Notes under the pieces: model-generated | Databases searched by the model: none | The model's input: only the letters and a program-made list of their open reading frames with translations | Told to the model about the DNA's origin: nothing | Shown here: piece after piece, positions 1-8,866 of the stretch | Position numbering within the stretch: position 1 is the first letter of the stretch | Layout: every line of letters starts with the position of its first letter | Origin: Fibrobacter sp. | Lineage (GTDB): Bacteria; Fibrobacterota; Fibrobacteria; Fibrobacterales; Fibrobacteraceae | Reading direction: 5' to 3' | Length of the DNA stretch: 64,000 bases | NCBI GenBank assembly: GCA_017412605.1 | Contig: JAFPWY010000013.1 | Location: 281,894-345,893 of the forward strand | Program-made: the position numbers and the translations under genes

Positions 1-632
1 CAGTCGCCGGTCATGTCGTAGGTCATGAACCCGAACCAGTCCAGGTTTGCGACGAGGACTTCGGGCGTAAAGTATTTGCCGTAATACTGCGAGCAGGGGA
101 GTGCTGCGGAAAGCGTCTTGCCTTTAGGGAGTGCAGCGCGGAGCTCGGTAAGCAACTTGCTGTAGGCGATGGTGTCGGCTTCGGGCACGGGATTGTATTC
201 CCATTCCCAGTCCATGTCGAGGCCATCCAGGTTGTGGTCAGCGACAAATTGAACGAGGTGCTCGATAAACTTTCCGCGGAGAGCGTCGTCCGATGCGACA
301 GGCACGAAGTTTTCGCTTTGCCCGCCACCGCCGAGCGAGACGATGACTTTTGTTCCGACGGCGTGGGCGAGGGTCACCATGGAATCGAGGGCGCTCGGAT
401 CGTCTGCGGCATCCCCTTTGAGCGAGCCGTCCGTATTCGGCGTAATAAAGCTCCACAGTACGTGCGTCAACTTTTCGTACGGCACCTTGTCTACCGTGTA
501 GGCAGGCTTGTGCCATTTTCCCCAGTCGGGGTAATAACCGATGAATAGCGGTGTAGCGCTTGCGGTAGAAAAACCGGCGATGGCGAATGCCAGGCCGGCT
601 AGAAATTTTTTGCAGAGATTCTTGTTAGACAT
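1..632 (-). CDS. Secreted GH18 chitinase-like glycoside hydrolase (C-terminus beyond window)
   Basis: About 210 residues are visible; the gene continues past base 1. The start at 632 follows a strong AGGAGG ribosome site. Residues 1-26 form a signal peptide (basic start, hydrophobic core, AxA-like end), so the enzyme is exported. The GH18 signature DGLDMDWEWEY gives the DxxDxDxE motif with D136, D139, D141 and catalytic acid E143, and a preceding VIVSLGGGG strand matches the family SxGG element. GH18 enzymes cleave beta-1,4-GlcNAc links (chitin, peptidoglycan or N-glycans) by substrate-assisted catalysis; the true substrate cannot be read here. The domain begins right after the signal peptide, so any binding module must be C-terminal and unseen. 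Confidence 0.9.
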   Translation of the reverse strand, partial: MSNKNLCKKFLAGLAFAIAGFSTASATPLFIGYYPDWGKWHKPAYTVDKVPYEKLTHVLWSFITPNTDGSLKGDAADDPSALDSMVTLAHAVGTKVIVSLGGGGQSENFVPVASDDALRGKFIEHLVQFVADHNLDGLDMDWEWEYNPVPEADTIAYSKLLTELRAALPKGKTLSAALPCSQYYGKYFTPEVLVANLDWFGFMTYDMTGD

Positions 633-693
633 GCCTCACTCCTCCTCTCCAATATATGTTTTTTTGTGAGGGGAAGTGCGCTATGCTTGTGCT

Positions 694-1683
694 TTATTCC
701 GGATCCTTCAGGCAGTTCTCGCTCATCTCTTTGACGAACGCATTGTTGGAATCGAGTTTTGCCTGGTAGCGCGGATTCACGATGGTGTCTCCATCGCAAA
801 TCTGTTGCTTGGCAACCAGACCCTTAATTGCGGCTATGGATTCTCGGCTCGGAATTGCATCCAGGCAAGCATTTGCCGTTGTGTCGGCGGTCTGTTTTAC
901 ACTGTCGATGATTGCGGCCTTGTCGCTTTTGAATTGCTCGCGCAAGTCATCGGCGTTGGCAAAATCATTCTTGGTGCAAAGCGGGGACGGCGGTTCCGCG
1001 CTGCTGCTGGATATGGGCTCTGCGCTGGAACTGCTTTCTGCGACATTAGAGCTGCTGGAGAATTTTTGATTGTATTCTTCGCGAGAGTATATAGTGGAGT
1101 CTTTTAAAACATGCGGGCCGCTATCGTCGGCAAAAGTGTTGTAGGTGCTGCCGTTGGAACACTCGAATGTTTCCTGGAAATTGTATCTCATGCAAGAGGG
1201 CATTTGAACGCCGTAAAGGGCGACTTCCGTGAAATCGGGAGTGTTTTCCAGTTCGCCTTCGATTTCTTCGAGTTCTTCTAGAGTCTTGGTCGTGTTGTTT
1301 TCAAGTTGCTCTTTTAGATCCTGCTGGGAAGGCCTGGATGAACCGGTCGATGTTGTTTTTGTGAGTTCTATGCAGGCACCGGTGGGAGAGGAACCTGTCA
1401 TTTTGCAGGTCACATTTGGATCGCTTGCAAGTTTGAAGGCCCCGGTTTCGCCGCTGGAACTGGATTGCACGGCGTTGCTGGAACTTTCTATGTTGCTTCC
1501 GATTTCGCTGGAACTGGGGGTCGCGTCGGACGATGCGGGTTCCGCCGTCTCGGATGAGCTGATCGCTGCGCTAGATTCGGGGACTTGTGGTGCGGTGGAA
1601 CTTTCGCTGTCGCTGCCGCAACTGGCCCAAAAAAGTGCTGTCGAAGAGAGTAAAATGCTTTTCCAATGCTTGCGAATATTCAT
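694..1683 (-). CDS. Ser-rich Fibrobacter lipoprotein, function unknown
   Basis: 329 residues. I chose the ATG at 1683 because GGAGG lies just upstream and it gives a clean lipoprotein signal ending LFWASC, with C22 as the lipidated residue. The mature N-terminus is a Ser/Glu-rich tether (many SSS and ESSS runs to about residue 90). A cysteine-containing middle region follows, then a second SSS linker at about 230-245 and a small C-terminal segment with several Cys. The architecture, short globular modules separated by Ser-rich linkers, is typical of Fibrobacter surface lipoproteins. I recognise no catalytic family. It is likely anchored in the outer membrane. It is probably monocistronic, since about 60 bp separate it from the chitinase gene. 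Confidence 0.85.
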   Translation of the reverse strand: MNIRKHWKSILLSSTALFWASCGSDSESSTAPQVPESSAAISSSETAEPASSDATPSSSEIGSNIESSSNAVQSSSSGETGAFKLASDPNVTCKMTGSSPTGACIELTKTTSTGSSRPSQQDLKEQLENNTTKTLEELEEIEGELENTPDFTEVALYGVQMPSCMRYNFQETFECSNGSTYNTFADDSGPHVLKDSTIYSREEYNQKFSSSSNVAESSSSAEPISSSSAEPPSPLCTKNDFANADDLREQFKSDKAAIIDSVKQTADTTANACLDAIPSRESIAAIKGLVAKQQICDGDTIVNPRYQAKLDSNNAFVKEMSENCLKDPE

Positions 1684-1834
1684 AGGACCTCCAAACAAAA
1701 TATGTTGTTCGTTTCTTTTCAAAAAATATCTTTTTTCAATCTCTTGAACAAAGGAAAATTTTTTTTCTGTGGACAATTTGTATAAAAAAATGTCGGGCAT
1801 TTGCCCGACGTTTGAAATTTGGTGCCGTGGGTGG

Positions 1835-2260
1835 TTATCCCAGCAATTCTTCCTTGCTGATAGCCTTGAAGTTTGTTGCCTTCAGTGCTTCGATAGCCTT
1901 GTCCACGTCCTGGAAGCGGAGAATCATGATGTTCTGGCCGTTCAGAGTGGAGGGGTAAGCGTACATGTAGTCAATCTGCTGGGTTCCGACTGCAGTGGAG
2001 AGCAGTTCGGCGAGGCCACCGATGGCGGCGTTCACGGGGCAGGCGACCACGTCGGTGATGGTGGCACTGAGGCCGGCCTTGGCGAGCACGTCCACGGCCT
2101 TTTCCGGGTCACTGACGATAAGGCGGATAAGCCCGAATTCGCCCGAGTCGGCGAGCGTGAGCGAAAGGAGGTTCACGCCGGCGTCGGCAAGCGAGCGGCA
2201 TACCGCCTGGAGACGGCCCGGACGGTTGGATACGAAAACTGAAACCTGTGGGATTTTCAT
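1835..2260 (-). CDS. ACT-domain protein (tandem ACT), partner of phenylacetate-CoA ligase
   Basis: 141 residues with two ACT-like beta-alpha-beta-beta-alpha-beta units: residues 4-70 (starting QVSVFVSNRPGRL, the usual ACT opening that contacts amino acid ligands) and about 72-135. There is no catalytic domain. Proteins of this form are commonly encoded beside paaK-type ligases and indolepyruvate oxidoreductases and are presumed to sense an aromatic amino acid. Here the gene lies directly downstream of the ligase on the same strand, 151 bp away across an inverted-repeat element. The start at 2260 is backed by AGGAG. The ligand and regulatory target are inferred from family and context only. 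Confidence 0.88.
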   Translation of the reverse strand: MKIPQVSVFVSNRPGRLQAVCRSLADAGVNLLSLTLADSGEFGLIRLIVSDPEKAVDVLAKAGLSATITDVVACPVNAAIGGLAELLSTAVGTQQIDYMYAYPSTLNGQNIMILRFQDVDKAIEALKATNFKAISKEELLG

Positions 2261-2295
2261 TGTGTTTTCTCCTGTTTTAAAACTTTTAGGGGTTA

Positions 2296-2408
2296 GAATC
2301 TAGGATTTAGGGGCTAGAGAAAGATATCATGGCTTCGCCATTTGTTATAGACGCACGAAGTGCGTGATTCTCATTCACTAGCCTCTAGCCCTTAGTCTCT
2401 AGATCCTC
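2296..2408. repeat. Inverted-repeat element between paaK and the ACT gene
   Basis: The left arm (about 2296-2320, core TTTAGGGGCTAGAG) is complementary, with a few mismatches, to the right arm (about 2381-2408, core CTCTAGCCCTTAG). The centre carries a small hairpin, CGCACgaaGTGCG (2352-2364). It may be a mobile-type intergenic repeat or a processing or termination structure within the paaK-ACT transcript. Confidence 0.6.
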
Positions 2409-2411
2409 TTA

Positions 2412-3749
2412 TCACATCTTCTTCCTGTTGTCGACAACTCTCTTGGCCTTGCCTTCGCTACGCGGCAGCGAATCGGGTTCGCACAGCGTGACAATGACGG
2501 AAATGCCGAGAATCTGTTCGATGGAGTGCTTGAACTTCTTGTTCAGCTGTTCCATGGCGCTCATGGAGTCGCTCACCATGTCGCGGGAAACTTCCACCTT
2601 GACTTCGAGCGTGTCCATGTTGTTCTTGGTATCGAGCACGATCTGGTAGTGCGGCAATGCCTTCTCCGCACGGAGGAGGGCCGTCTCGATCTGGCTCGGG
2701 AACACGTTCACGCCGCGCATGATAATCATGTCGTCGCTACGGCGGCCAATGCGGCGGATGCGGCGGATGGTACGGCCGCACTTGCACTTGGTCTTCTCGA
2801 TGGCAGTAATGTCGCGGGTGCGGTAGCGGATGATGGGCATGGCCTTCTTGCTGAGCGTAGAAAGCACGAGTTCGCCCTCTTCGCCGTCCGGCAGCGGTTC
2901 AAGCGTTTCGGGGTCCACAATTTCGGGGTAGAAGTGGTCTTCGAAGATATGGATGCCGTCGCGGCACTCGCATTCGCAGCCCACGCCCGGGCCCACGATT
3001 TCGGAAAGGCCGTAGATGTCGTATGCCTTGATGCCGGTCTTTTCTTCGATGTAGTCGCGCATGCCGTCGCTCCAGGGTTCAGCCCCGAAGATACCGCGCT
3101 TGACCTTCAAATCACGGATGTTGACGCCCATCTTTTCGGCAACGTCGATGATGCGGACAAAGTAACTCGGCGTTCCACCCACCGCAGTGACGCCGAAATC
3201 CTTCATGAGCATCACCTGGCGTTCGGTATTGCCGCCGCTGATAGGAATGACGGTCGCACCGAGGGCTTCGAAACCGCCGTGGATGCCGAGACCGCCGGTG
3301 AACAGGCCGTAGCCGTAGAAGTTCTGCACGATGTCGGTGCTGCGGAAGCCGCAAGCGAGGAGACCGCGCTTCACGACCTGGGCCCACACGTCCATGTCTT
3401 CCTTGGTGTAGCCGACCACGATGGGCTTGCCGGTGGTGCCCGAACTTGCGTGCAGGCGCACGACTTCGCTCAGGTCGACGGCGAACAGGCCATACGGGTA
3501 GGTGTCGCGCAGGTCCTTCTTCATGGTGAAGGGGAGCTTGGCCACATCCTTGAGACTCTTGATATCGTCGGGCTTGAGTCCCTTCTCGTCCATGCGCTCA
3601 CGGAAGAGCGGAACTTTCTCGTAGGCGAGCTTTACAGTGGCGCGCATACGCTGCAACTGCAGGTCGCGCAGTTTTTCTTCGGGCATAAAGTCGAGCGCCA
3701 TCTCGGGCAGGACCTTGTTTTCTTCGTCATTCCAGGCGGTTGAACGCAT
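2412..3749 (-). CDS. paaK: Phenylacetate-CoA ligase (AMP-forming)
   Basis: 445 residues, the usual PaaK length. It joins an aryl acetate to CoA through an acyl-AMP. The ATP-binding loop ASSGTTGKPIVVGYT is at about residues 101-115. The C-terminal half has the family YRTRDIT motif and a CKCGRT zinc-knuckle-like segment. The start at 3749 has AAAGGA upstream. In anaerobes such ligases act with 2-oxoacid:ferredoxin oxidoreductases, so phenylacetate or indoleacetate can be carboxylated to make aromatic amino acids, or the reverse. No phenylacetate ring-cleavage genes are in the window, so an anabolic or salvage role is more likely than aerobic catabolism. The downstream ACT gene supports control by an aromatic amino acid. 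Confidence 0.93.
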   Translation of the reverse strand: MRSTAWNDEENKVLPEMALDFMPEEKLRDLQLQRMRATVKLAYEKVPLFRERMDEKGLKPDDIKSLKDVAKLPFTMKKDLRDTYPYGLFAVDLSEVVRLHASSGTTGKPIVVGYTKEDMDVWAQVVKRGLLACGFRSTDIVQNFYGYGLFTGGLGIHGGFEALGATVIPISGGNTERQVMLMKDFGVTAVGGTPSYFVRIIDVAEKMGVNIRDLKVKRGIFGAEPWSDGMRDYIEEKTGIKAYDIYGLSEIVGPGVGCECECRDGIHIFEDHFYPEIVDPETLEPLPDGEEGELVLSTLSKKAMPIIRYRTRDITAIEKTKCKCGRTIRRIRRIGRRSDDMIIMRGVNVFPSQIETALLRAEKALPHYQIVLDTKNNMDTLEVKVEVSRDMVSDSMSAMEQLNKKFKHSIEQILGISVIVTLCEPDSLPRSEGKAKRVVDNRKKM

Positions 3750-3924
3750 AGGGGTTCCTTTAGTTGAATTTTGCGCCTATGAATATAGGATTATTTCGGA
3801 AAATCAAAGAGTGTGAAAAGGATGTTTTTCTTTTTTTTGCAAAAGACGGCACATGAGCCGTTTTACATGGCGTGTAAAAATGGATTCATAGGATGTATCG
3901 TGCTTTTATAATCTGCGGGGTGGG

Positions 3925-6759
3925 TTGGGTTGGTTTATTTTTTGTATTTTTGGGCGGTATTTTGGATTTTTTTCTGTATCTATAGGTAGGTTTATTCTGC
4001 GCTTACGATTGTTTTTTTTGATACTGGCCATTGTGTCTGTGACCCGAGCACAACTTTTGGAAGTGTCTGATAGCTTTATGGCGGAAAATAAGGTCCGCAA
4101 GGTTATGGTGGATGGTACAGAGAACATGGACGAACGTTCTGTGTTGAGCCGTATCGGCATCCGTGACGGACAGACATATTCCCCTGCGGCGCTGTCCGAG
4201 AAGATCCAGTCCTCGGTGGCCAACCTTTATAATTCAGGACTTTTTGACGACGTCACGGCATGGATTGACTATGTGGATGATGGCACGGATGTGGATGTCA
4301 TCTTCAAGATTAAGGAGCTTCCTGCTTTGGACACGGCTTATTTTGACGGCTGTGACGAGATTTCCGAAGAAGACCTGCGTCTGAAATTGCGCATTATTCC
4401 AGGCCAGGTGTACAGTAAGAGCCAGCTGGAACGTGACCGCCAGGCTTTGCTTGACTATTTCCATTCCGAGGGCTATCTGCTGGCCGAAGTCGGCTATCGT
4501 GAGACCCCGACCGATGACAATAAGAACGAGGTGACCTTCATTGTCCGCGAAGGCGGCAAGGTCAAGGTGACCCAGTTCGACATTCAGGGCAACGAACATG
4601 TGCCGGCCGAGGACATCAAGGAACACATGCTCACCAAACAAGACCAGTGGTGGGGCGGTGGCGAGTTCAAGCAGATTGTCTTTGAGGCCGATCGCGATAC
4701 AGTGTTGAACGCTATCCGCCATTTTGGTTACCTGGATGCCGAGTTGACCGATTATAGGGCCGAGTACCTCCCGGATTCCAGCTGCTTGTTCTATCTGGGA
4801 CGTATGGTCCCCGTTGGCAATCGTCTGGCGACCATGTACGACCAACTGAATGCGGCCTTGGCCGAACCTTCTTCGCCGCTCTACAAGATGGCGGGCAAAC
4901 CGACCATGCAGGTCACGCATTACTATCGCAAGTTCCACAAGAGCACGGAACCCTGGGTGAGCCGTCAGGTAAAGCAGGTCAAGGACGAAGAAGAAGCTCT
5001 CAAGATGCTCAACGACATTATCCGTTATGAGAGCGCTCGTAAGGAATGGCTCGAAATTACGGCCGACCTCAAGTGGAACAATCCGAAGATTGATTCCCTC
5101 TTGGCCATTAAGAAGCGCGGCGTCTACGAAGAGAAGTTGATTGTTCGCTACCAGATGGAAGACTTGTTCTCCACTTTGAACAAGTATGACAACATCAAGA
5201 CTTCCAGTGCCATCATCATCCATATCAATATGATTGAAGGCCGCCGCTACTACATGGGCTCCCTCCATTTCACCGGTAACGAGGTCCTGAACGACAACAT
5301 CTTGAACTATGCCTATCGTCTGGATAGTGGCGAGGTGTTCGACTACTATGTTTACGAAGCGTCCAAGAAAGCCTTGCTCGATTCTTATCGCGAAGACGGT
5401 TACCTGTTCGCCCAGTTTACCGAAGAACGTACCTTCGAAAACGATTCGACGGTCAACCTGACTTACCACATGGTGGAAGGGCTCCCGGCACAGATTCACA
5501 AGGTGCATATCCACGGCAACACGAGAACGAACGAAAAGGTCATCCGCCGCGAAGTTCGCCTGTATCCGGGCGATACGTACCGCCAGTCGGCCTTGGAACG
5601 TAGTTTCCGCGAAATCATGCAACTGAACTTCTTCGACATGGTCACGCCGGACATCAAGGTTGTCGGCGAGCAGGAAGTCGACCTCGACTTTGTTGTGCAG
5701 GAGAAGGAAGCCGGTACGGGACAGTTCAGCTTGGGCGTGTCCTATAGTGAAAGTGATGGCCTTGTGGGTACGGCCAGTGTTTCTATCCCGAACTGCTGTA
5801 TGGGTAACGGACAGGCAGCCTCGTTGAATCTCGAATATGGTGTCGACAAGAAGAGTGCGGCCATCAATTTCCAGGAACCGTGGTTCATGGATAAGCCTAT
5901 TACCGTGGGTGGTGGTCTCAGTTACTCGTGGTGGCACTTGGATTACGACCCGAACGTCACCCGTTACGGTGGCAACGTGTATGTGGGTAAGCGTCTCAAG
6001 TGGCCTGACGACTACTTCTACGGACAGATCGGTTACAGCTGGCTCATGAACAAGCAGGGCCCGAACATCGAAGACAGCTACGTGGTGTACACGGGTGTCG
6101 AGTCTGCATTGAACTTCCGCTTAGTGCGTGACGATAAGAACCTGCCGCAGTTCCCGACGGACGGCTCCCGTTATGTGCTGGATGTCCAGTGGGCTGACGA
6201 TGTGCTGTTCAGCGACTTCAACTTTGTGAAGACGGAACTCACGGTCAAGTGGTGGTTCCCGCTGTTCCGCGACAGGCTTGCGATTGCACTCACGAACGAG
6301 TATGGTGTTATCTTCGGCGATCAGCTGCAATACCGTACGCTCTATACTATGGGCGGCGTGCTCGGTTATGAAGGTATGATGCGTGGCTATAGTTCCGGTT
6401 CTATCGGCTATCGTCGTTTAGGTCGCAGCTACCAGTATGTTGGTGCGGAACTGCAACTCGGCCTCGTGCCGCAGACGTTCTACCTGTTGCCGTTCTTCTT
6501 CGATGCGGGTAACGTGTTCGGTGACCGCTACGATCCGAGCACCAAGGTTCCCAAGCCTTCTCGTAGCCCGTTGGAAGAATGGGACCCGACTTCGCTTAAG
6601 AAGGATATTGGTTTCGGCTTCCGTGTAGTTGTGCCGATGCTCGGTATTATCGGATTTGACTTTGCATGGCCTCTGGATGTGGGTGAAACCTATAGTGGTC
6701 TGCAGCGTACCAACGTGGGCGACATGGAGTTCAACTTCGTGATTGGCCAGGGATTCTAA
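3925..6759 (+). CDS. bamA: Outer membrane protein assembly factor BamA
   Basis: About 944 residues, against roughly 800 for typical BamA. Five POTRA-like repeats can be read: about 56-131, 132-210, 213-440 (interrupted), 439-515 and 522-590, followed by a C-terminal beta-barrel from about 595 that ends in an aromatic residue (GQGF). BamA folds and inserts beta-barrel proteins into the outer membrane. POTRA 3 is split by about 140 mostly helical, charged residues (bases about 4780-5205). The N-terminus is uncertain: no ATG is available, 3925 is a TTG, and other non-ATG starts nearer the hydrophobic signal segment (about 4000-4050) are possible. A TATAAT at 3907-3912 is the likely -10. The Skp gene follows 9 bp downstream, the common bamA-skp order. 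Confidence 0.93.
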   Translation: MGWFIFCIFGRYFGFFSVSIGRFILRLRLFFLILAIVSVTRAQLLEVSDSFMAENKVRKVMVDGTENMDERSVLSRIGIRDGQTYSPAALSEKIQSSVANLYNSGLFDDVTAWIDYVDDGTDVDVIFKIKELPALDTAYFDGCDEISEEDLRLKLRIIPGQVYSKSQLERDRQALLDYFHSEGYLLAEVGYRETPTDDNKNEVTFIVREGGKVKVTQFDIQGNEHVPAEDIKEHMLTKQDQWWGGGEFKQIVFEADRDTVLNAIRHFGYLDAELTDYRAEYLPDSSCLFYLGRMVPVGNRLATMYDQLNAALAEPSSPLYKMAGKPTMQVTHYYRKFHKSTEPWVSRQVKQVKDEEEALKMLNDIIRYESARKEWLEITADLKWNNPKIDSLLAIKKRGVYEEKLIVRYQMEDLFSTLNKYDNIKTSSAIIIHINMIEGRRYYMGSLHFTGNEVLNDNILNYAYRLDSGEVFDYYVYEASKKALLDSYREDGYLFAQFTEERTFENDSTVNLTYHMVEGLPAQIHKVHIHGNTRTNEKVIRREVRLYPGDTYRQSALERSFREIMQLNFFDMVTPDIKVVGEQEVDLDFVVQEKEAGTGQFSLGVSYSESDGLVGTASVSIPNCCMGNGQAASLNLEYGVDKKSAAINFQEPWFMDKPITVGGGLSYSWWHLDYDPNVTRYGGNVYVGKRLKWPDDYFYGQIGYSWLMNKQGPNIEDSYVVYTGVESALNFRLVRDDKNLPQFPTDGSRYVLDVQWADDVLFSDFNFVKTELTVKWWFPLFRDRLAIALTNEYGVIFGDQLQYRTLYTMGGVLGYEGMMRGYSSGSIGYRRLGRSYQYVGAELQLGLVPQTFYLLPFFFDAGNVFGDRYDPSTKVPKPSRSPLEEWDPTSLKKDIGFGFRVVVPMLGIIGFDFAWPLDVGETYSGLQRTNVGDMEFNFVIGQGF

Positions 6760-6768
6760 AGGAGGCGC

Positions 6769-7287
6769 ATGATGATTCGTCGCTTAATTCTTCTTTTGGT
6801 GTTTGCACTTGCTACTGCGGGTATGGCTGATGATGGCCTTCGCGTGGCACATGTCGATTCCAAGCTTATCTTTGACGGCTATAAGGGCACGAAGAAAGCT
6901 CAGGAAGAGTATGACCGCCAGGTGGCTAAGTGGGAACAGCAGGCGAACCTCCTGCAAAAGGAACTCGCCGCCATCAAGGAAAAGATTGACAAGCAGCTTC
7001 TGATGCTTTCGGACGAAAAGCGCCGTGAACTCGAAGCCGACTACAAGAAAAAGGACACGGAGCTCAAGAACTTCATCGATCGCGTGTATGGCCGTAACGG
7101 GGAACTGATTTCTGAAAACGAGAAAATTAGCGGCCCCATTATCCAGCTGATTCGCAAGGCGGTGAACGAGATTGCCCTGCAGGAAGGCTACGACATGGTC
7201 GTGGACCGTGCAACCGGTTCCGTGCTGTTCTGGAAAAAGGAAAACGACTTGACGCAGAAGGTGCTAGATTACCTGAATAACCGCTAG
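6769..7287 (+). CDS. skp: OmpH/Skp-family periplasmic chaperone
   Basis: 172 residues with a signal peptide ending near residue 20 (ATAGMA). The mature protein begins LRVAHVDSKLIFDGY, the OmpH-family opening, then a long charged coiled coil (about 45-115) forms the tentacle arms, and a C-terminal strand segment completes the trimer body. Skp binds unfolded outer membrane proteins in the periplasm and delivers them to BamA. It lies 9 bp after bamA with AGGAGG before the start; ATG at 6769 or 6772 is possible. A strong terminator follows at 7319. Confidence 0.92.
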   Translation: MMIRRLILLLVFALATAGMADDGLRVAHVDSKLIFDGYKGTKKAQEEYDRQVAKWEQQANLLQKELAAIKEKIDKQLLMLSDEKRRELEADYKKKDTELKNFIDRVYGRNGELISENEKISGPIIQLIRKAVNEIALQEGYDMVVDRATGSVLFWKKENDLTQKVLDYLNNR

Positions 7288-7318
7288 TTCTCTGGCTGCA
7301 TAAGTGTGTATGAAATAG

Positions 7319-7343
7319 GCCGCCCTTGGGGCGGCTTATTTTA
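7319..7343 (+). terminator. Intrinsic terminator of the bamA-skp operon
   Basis: A perfect 7-bp stem GCCGCCC/GGGCGGC with a TTG loop is followed by TTATTTTAT. It lies between skp and a convergent gene. Confidence 0.85.
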
Positions 7344-7365
7344 TATGCGTTTTTTGAAACGGCGA

Positions 7366-8259
7366 CTACTTGATGCGTGTCCTGGCGTATTCGTAAAGTC
7401 CGAGGGAAAGAGCAACGGATGCGTTGTAGGAATGCGCTTCGGGTTTCATTGGAATGCGGAGGATGTCGTTGCACTGTTTCCGGATGAACGGGGGCAGGCC
7501 GACGTCCTCGCCGCCAACGGCGAGCACAACCTGGTCTGCGAATTCGTACCCGGCGAGGCTTGTCTCGGTGTCGGCATCAAGGCCTAAAATCTGATAGCCC
7601 GCAAGCTTGAGCTCGCCGATGGCGGCTTCCAGGTTGTTCGGACGGCAGATGCGCATCTTGTCTAGCGCTCCCGCGCTGGTCCGCGCAACACTTGGGGTGA
7701 TGCCGCACATGCCTTTTGCCGGCATGAGCAGAATGTCCACGCCAAGGGCCAACGAACTGCGGATGCACGCCCCAAGGTTCCGCGGATCCTCGATGTTTGT
7801 GGCCACGGCAATGAGTTTCTTCTCGCCGTTTTCTTTCGCCTTAAAAAATTCCTCGCGGACGTCTTCCCACTGCAGGAGAGCCTTTTCGTTAATCAGCGCG
7901 ACGACTCCCTGGTTTGGCCTGGCGTAGCTGTCGAGAATTTTGGAATCCACCTGCTGCACGTGGACATGCGCACGCTTGGCAAGCTTTTGTAAGTTGTACA
8001 GCTTGGGGTTGCCGGACTGGTGCATAAAGAGAATGCGGTGGACGCGCATGGGGTCGTTGGTGAGGAGGCTTTCGACTTCCTTGATTCCACCGACGGCTAC
8101 TTGCGGCGCGGCATCGGCATCGCCGATAGCAGCCACGACGTTTTCTTGTTTGAATTTTTTCTCGCCGAATCTGGGGCGGTCATCGCGACCGAAACGGCGC
8201 ATGCGATCGTTGTTTGGTCTGCGCTGATCGCGACGGTTGTCGTCTTCGTTGAAACTCAT
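7366..8259 (-). CDS. TrmH/SpoU-family RNA 2'-O-ribose methyltransferase
   Basis: 297 residues from the ATG at 8259. A longer frame upstream would overlap the previous gene, and GGAGA precedes 8259. An Arg/Asp/Asn-rich tail (about 1-30) is followed by a SpoU substrate-binding domain (about 50-125) and the SPOUT knot. Its motifs are NIEDPRNLGACIRSS (motif 1, with N and R), the AVGGEDVGLPP loop (motif 2) and IPMKPEAHSYNASVALSLGLYEYAR (motif 3). It methylates a ribose 2'-OH in rRNA or tRNA with S-adenosylmethionine. RlmB (23S G2251) is the closest familiar role, but the target is not certain. It forms a cluster with the cyclo-ligase and RNase D genes upstream. Confidence 0.88.
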   Translation of the reverse strand: MSFNEDDNRRDQRRPNNDRMRRFGRDDRPRFGEKKFKQENVVAAIGDADAAPQVAVGGIKEVESLLTNDPMRVHRILFMHQSGNPKLYNLQKLAKRAHVHVQQVDSKILDSYARPNQGVVALINEKALLQWEDVREEFFKAKENGEKKLIAVATNIEDPRNLGACIRSSLALGVDILLMPAKGMCGITPSVARTSAGALDKMRICRPNNLEAAIGELKLAGYQILGLDADTETSLAGYEFADQVVLAVGGEDVGLPPFIRKQCNDILRIPMKPEAHSYNASVALSLGLYEYARTRIK

Positions 8260-8279
8260 GGGGGTCTCCGTGTTGTTTA

Positions 8280-8864
8280 TCAGTATTTTTCCCTGCAAGG
8301 AATGACGACGTTCATTTGAACGTCGGTGTCCTTCTGCTCAAGGGGCTCTTTCGAAATCTGTGCGGGCGTGGCGATGCCAGCCTTGTAGGAATGCGGGTGC
8401 TTGGCGAGGAACTTGTCGTAGTAACCCTTGCCATGTCCGATGCGATTTCCATTAAAATTGAATTTTGTGCCTGGAACGAGGAATATGGGAATATCTTCCT
8501 CGAATTTTTCAAGGCCATCCTTCGGTTCCATAATGCCGAATTTCCCAGGAACAAGGTCCTTGCGCAGGCTGCTTACTTTGTAAAAGTTCATGATGCCCTC
8601 GCCTTCGCAGCGCGGCAGCAGCAGGCGGCCTTCGCGGGCGAGTTCTTCGATAATGGGCATGATGTTCGGCTCGCCTTTCATCGGGTAGAACGCGGCGATG
8701 TTTCTTGCGTCGTGGTATCCCGGAATGTCGTGGATTTCTTGCCAGGGTTCGCCGATGATGTCGTCGCCTTTCTTGTCGCGACGCTTTTTCAGGATAAGTT
8801 CGATGATGGGGCTGCTGCCGAACACGAATATCGCAAGGAACAGTACGAGTATCGAGGTTCCCAT
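8280..8864 (-). CDS. 5-formyltetrahydrofolate cyclo-ligase with N-terminal membrane anchor
   Basis: 194 residues. The start at 8864 is fixed by AGGAG with 6-nt spacing; it follows the RNase D stop by 2 bp. The C-terminal two thirds match 5-FCL, which makes 5,10-methenyl-THF from 5-formyl-THF with ATP: AAFYPMKGEPN (about 62-72), the LVPG loop and the signature RIGHGKGYYDKFL. Residues 3-24 instead form a strongly hydrophobic helix followed by KKRRDKK, so the enzyme appears tethered to the inner membrane with its catalytic part in the cytoplasm. The usual soluble N-terminal helix with its basic residues is missing or replaced. Family identity is secure; the anchor is unusual. Confidence 0.85.
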   Translation of the reverse strand: MGTSILVLFLAIFVFGSSPIIELILKKRRDKKGDDIIGEPWQEIHDIPGYHDARNIAAFYPMKGEPNIMPIIEELAREGRLLLPRCEGEGIMNFYKVSSLRKDLVPGKFGIMEPKDGLEKFEEDIPIFLVPGTKFNFNGNRIGHGKGYYDKFLAKHPHSYKAGIATPAQISKEPLEQKDTDVQMNVVIPCREKY

Positions 8865-8866
8865 TT

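Noticed and set aside
2526..3743. Long open frame on the plus strand opposite paaK
   Set aside because: A shadow of the GC-skewed paaK codons; His/Val/Ala-rich product with no family features.
3841..3865. Hairpin ACGGC/GCCGT with flanking A and T runs
   Set aside because: It lies between divergent starts, where no transcript needs ending; short stem, so not called a terminator.
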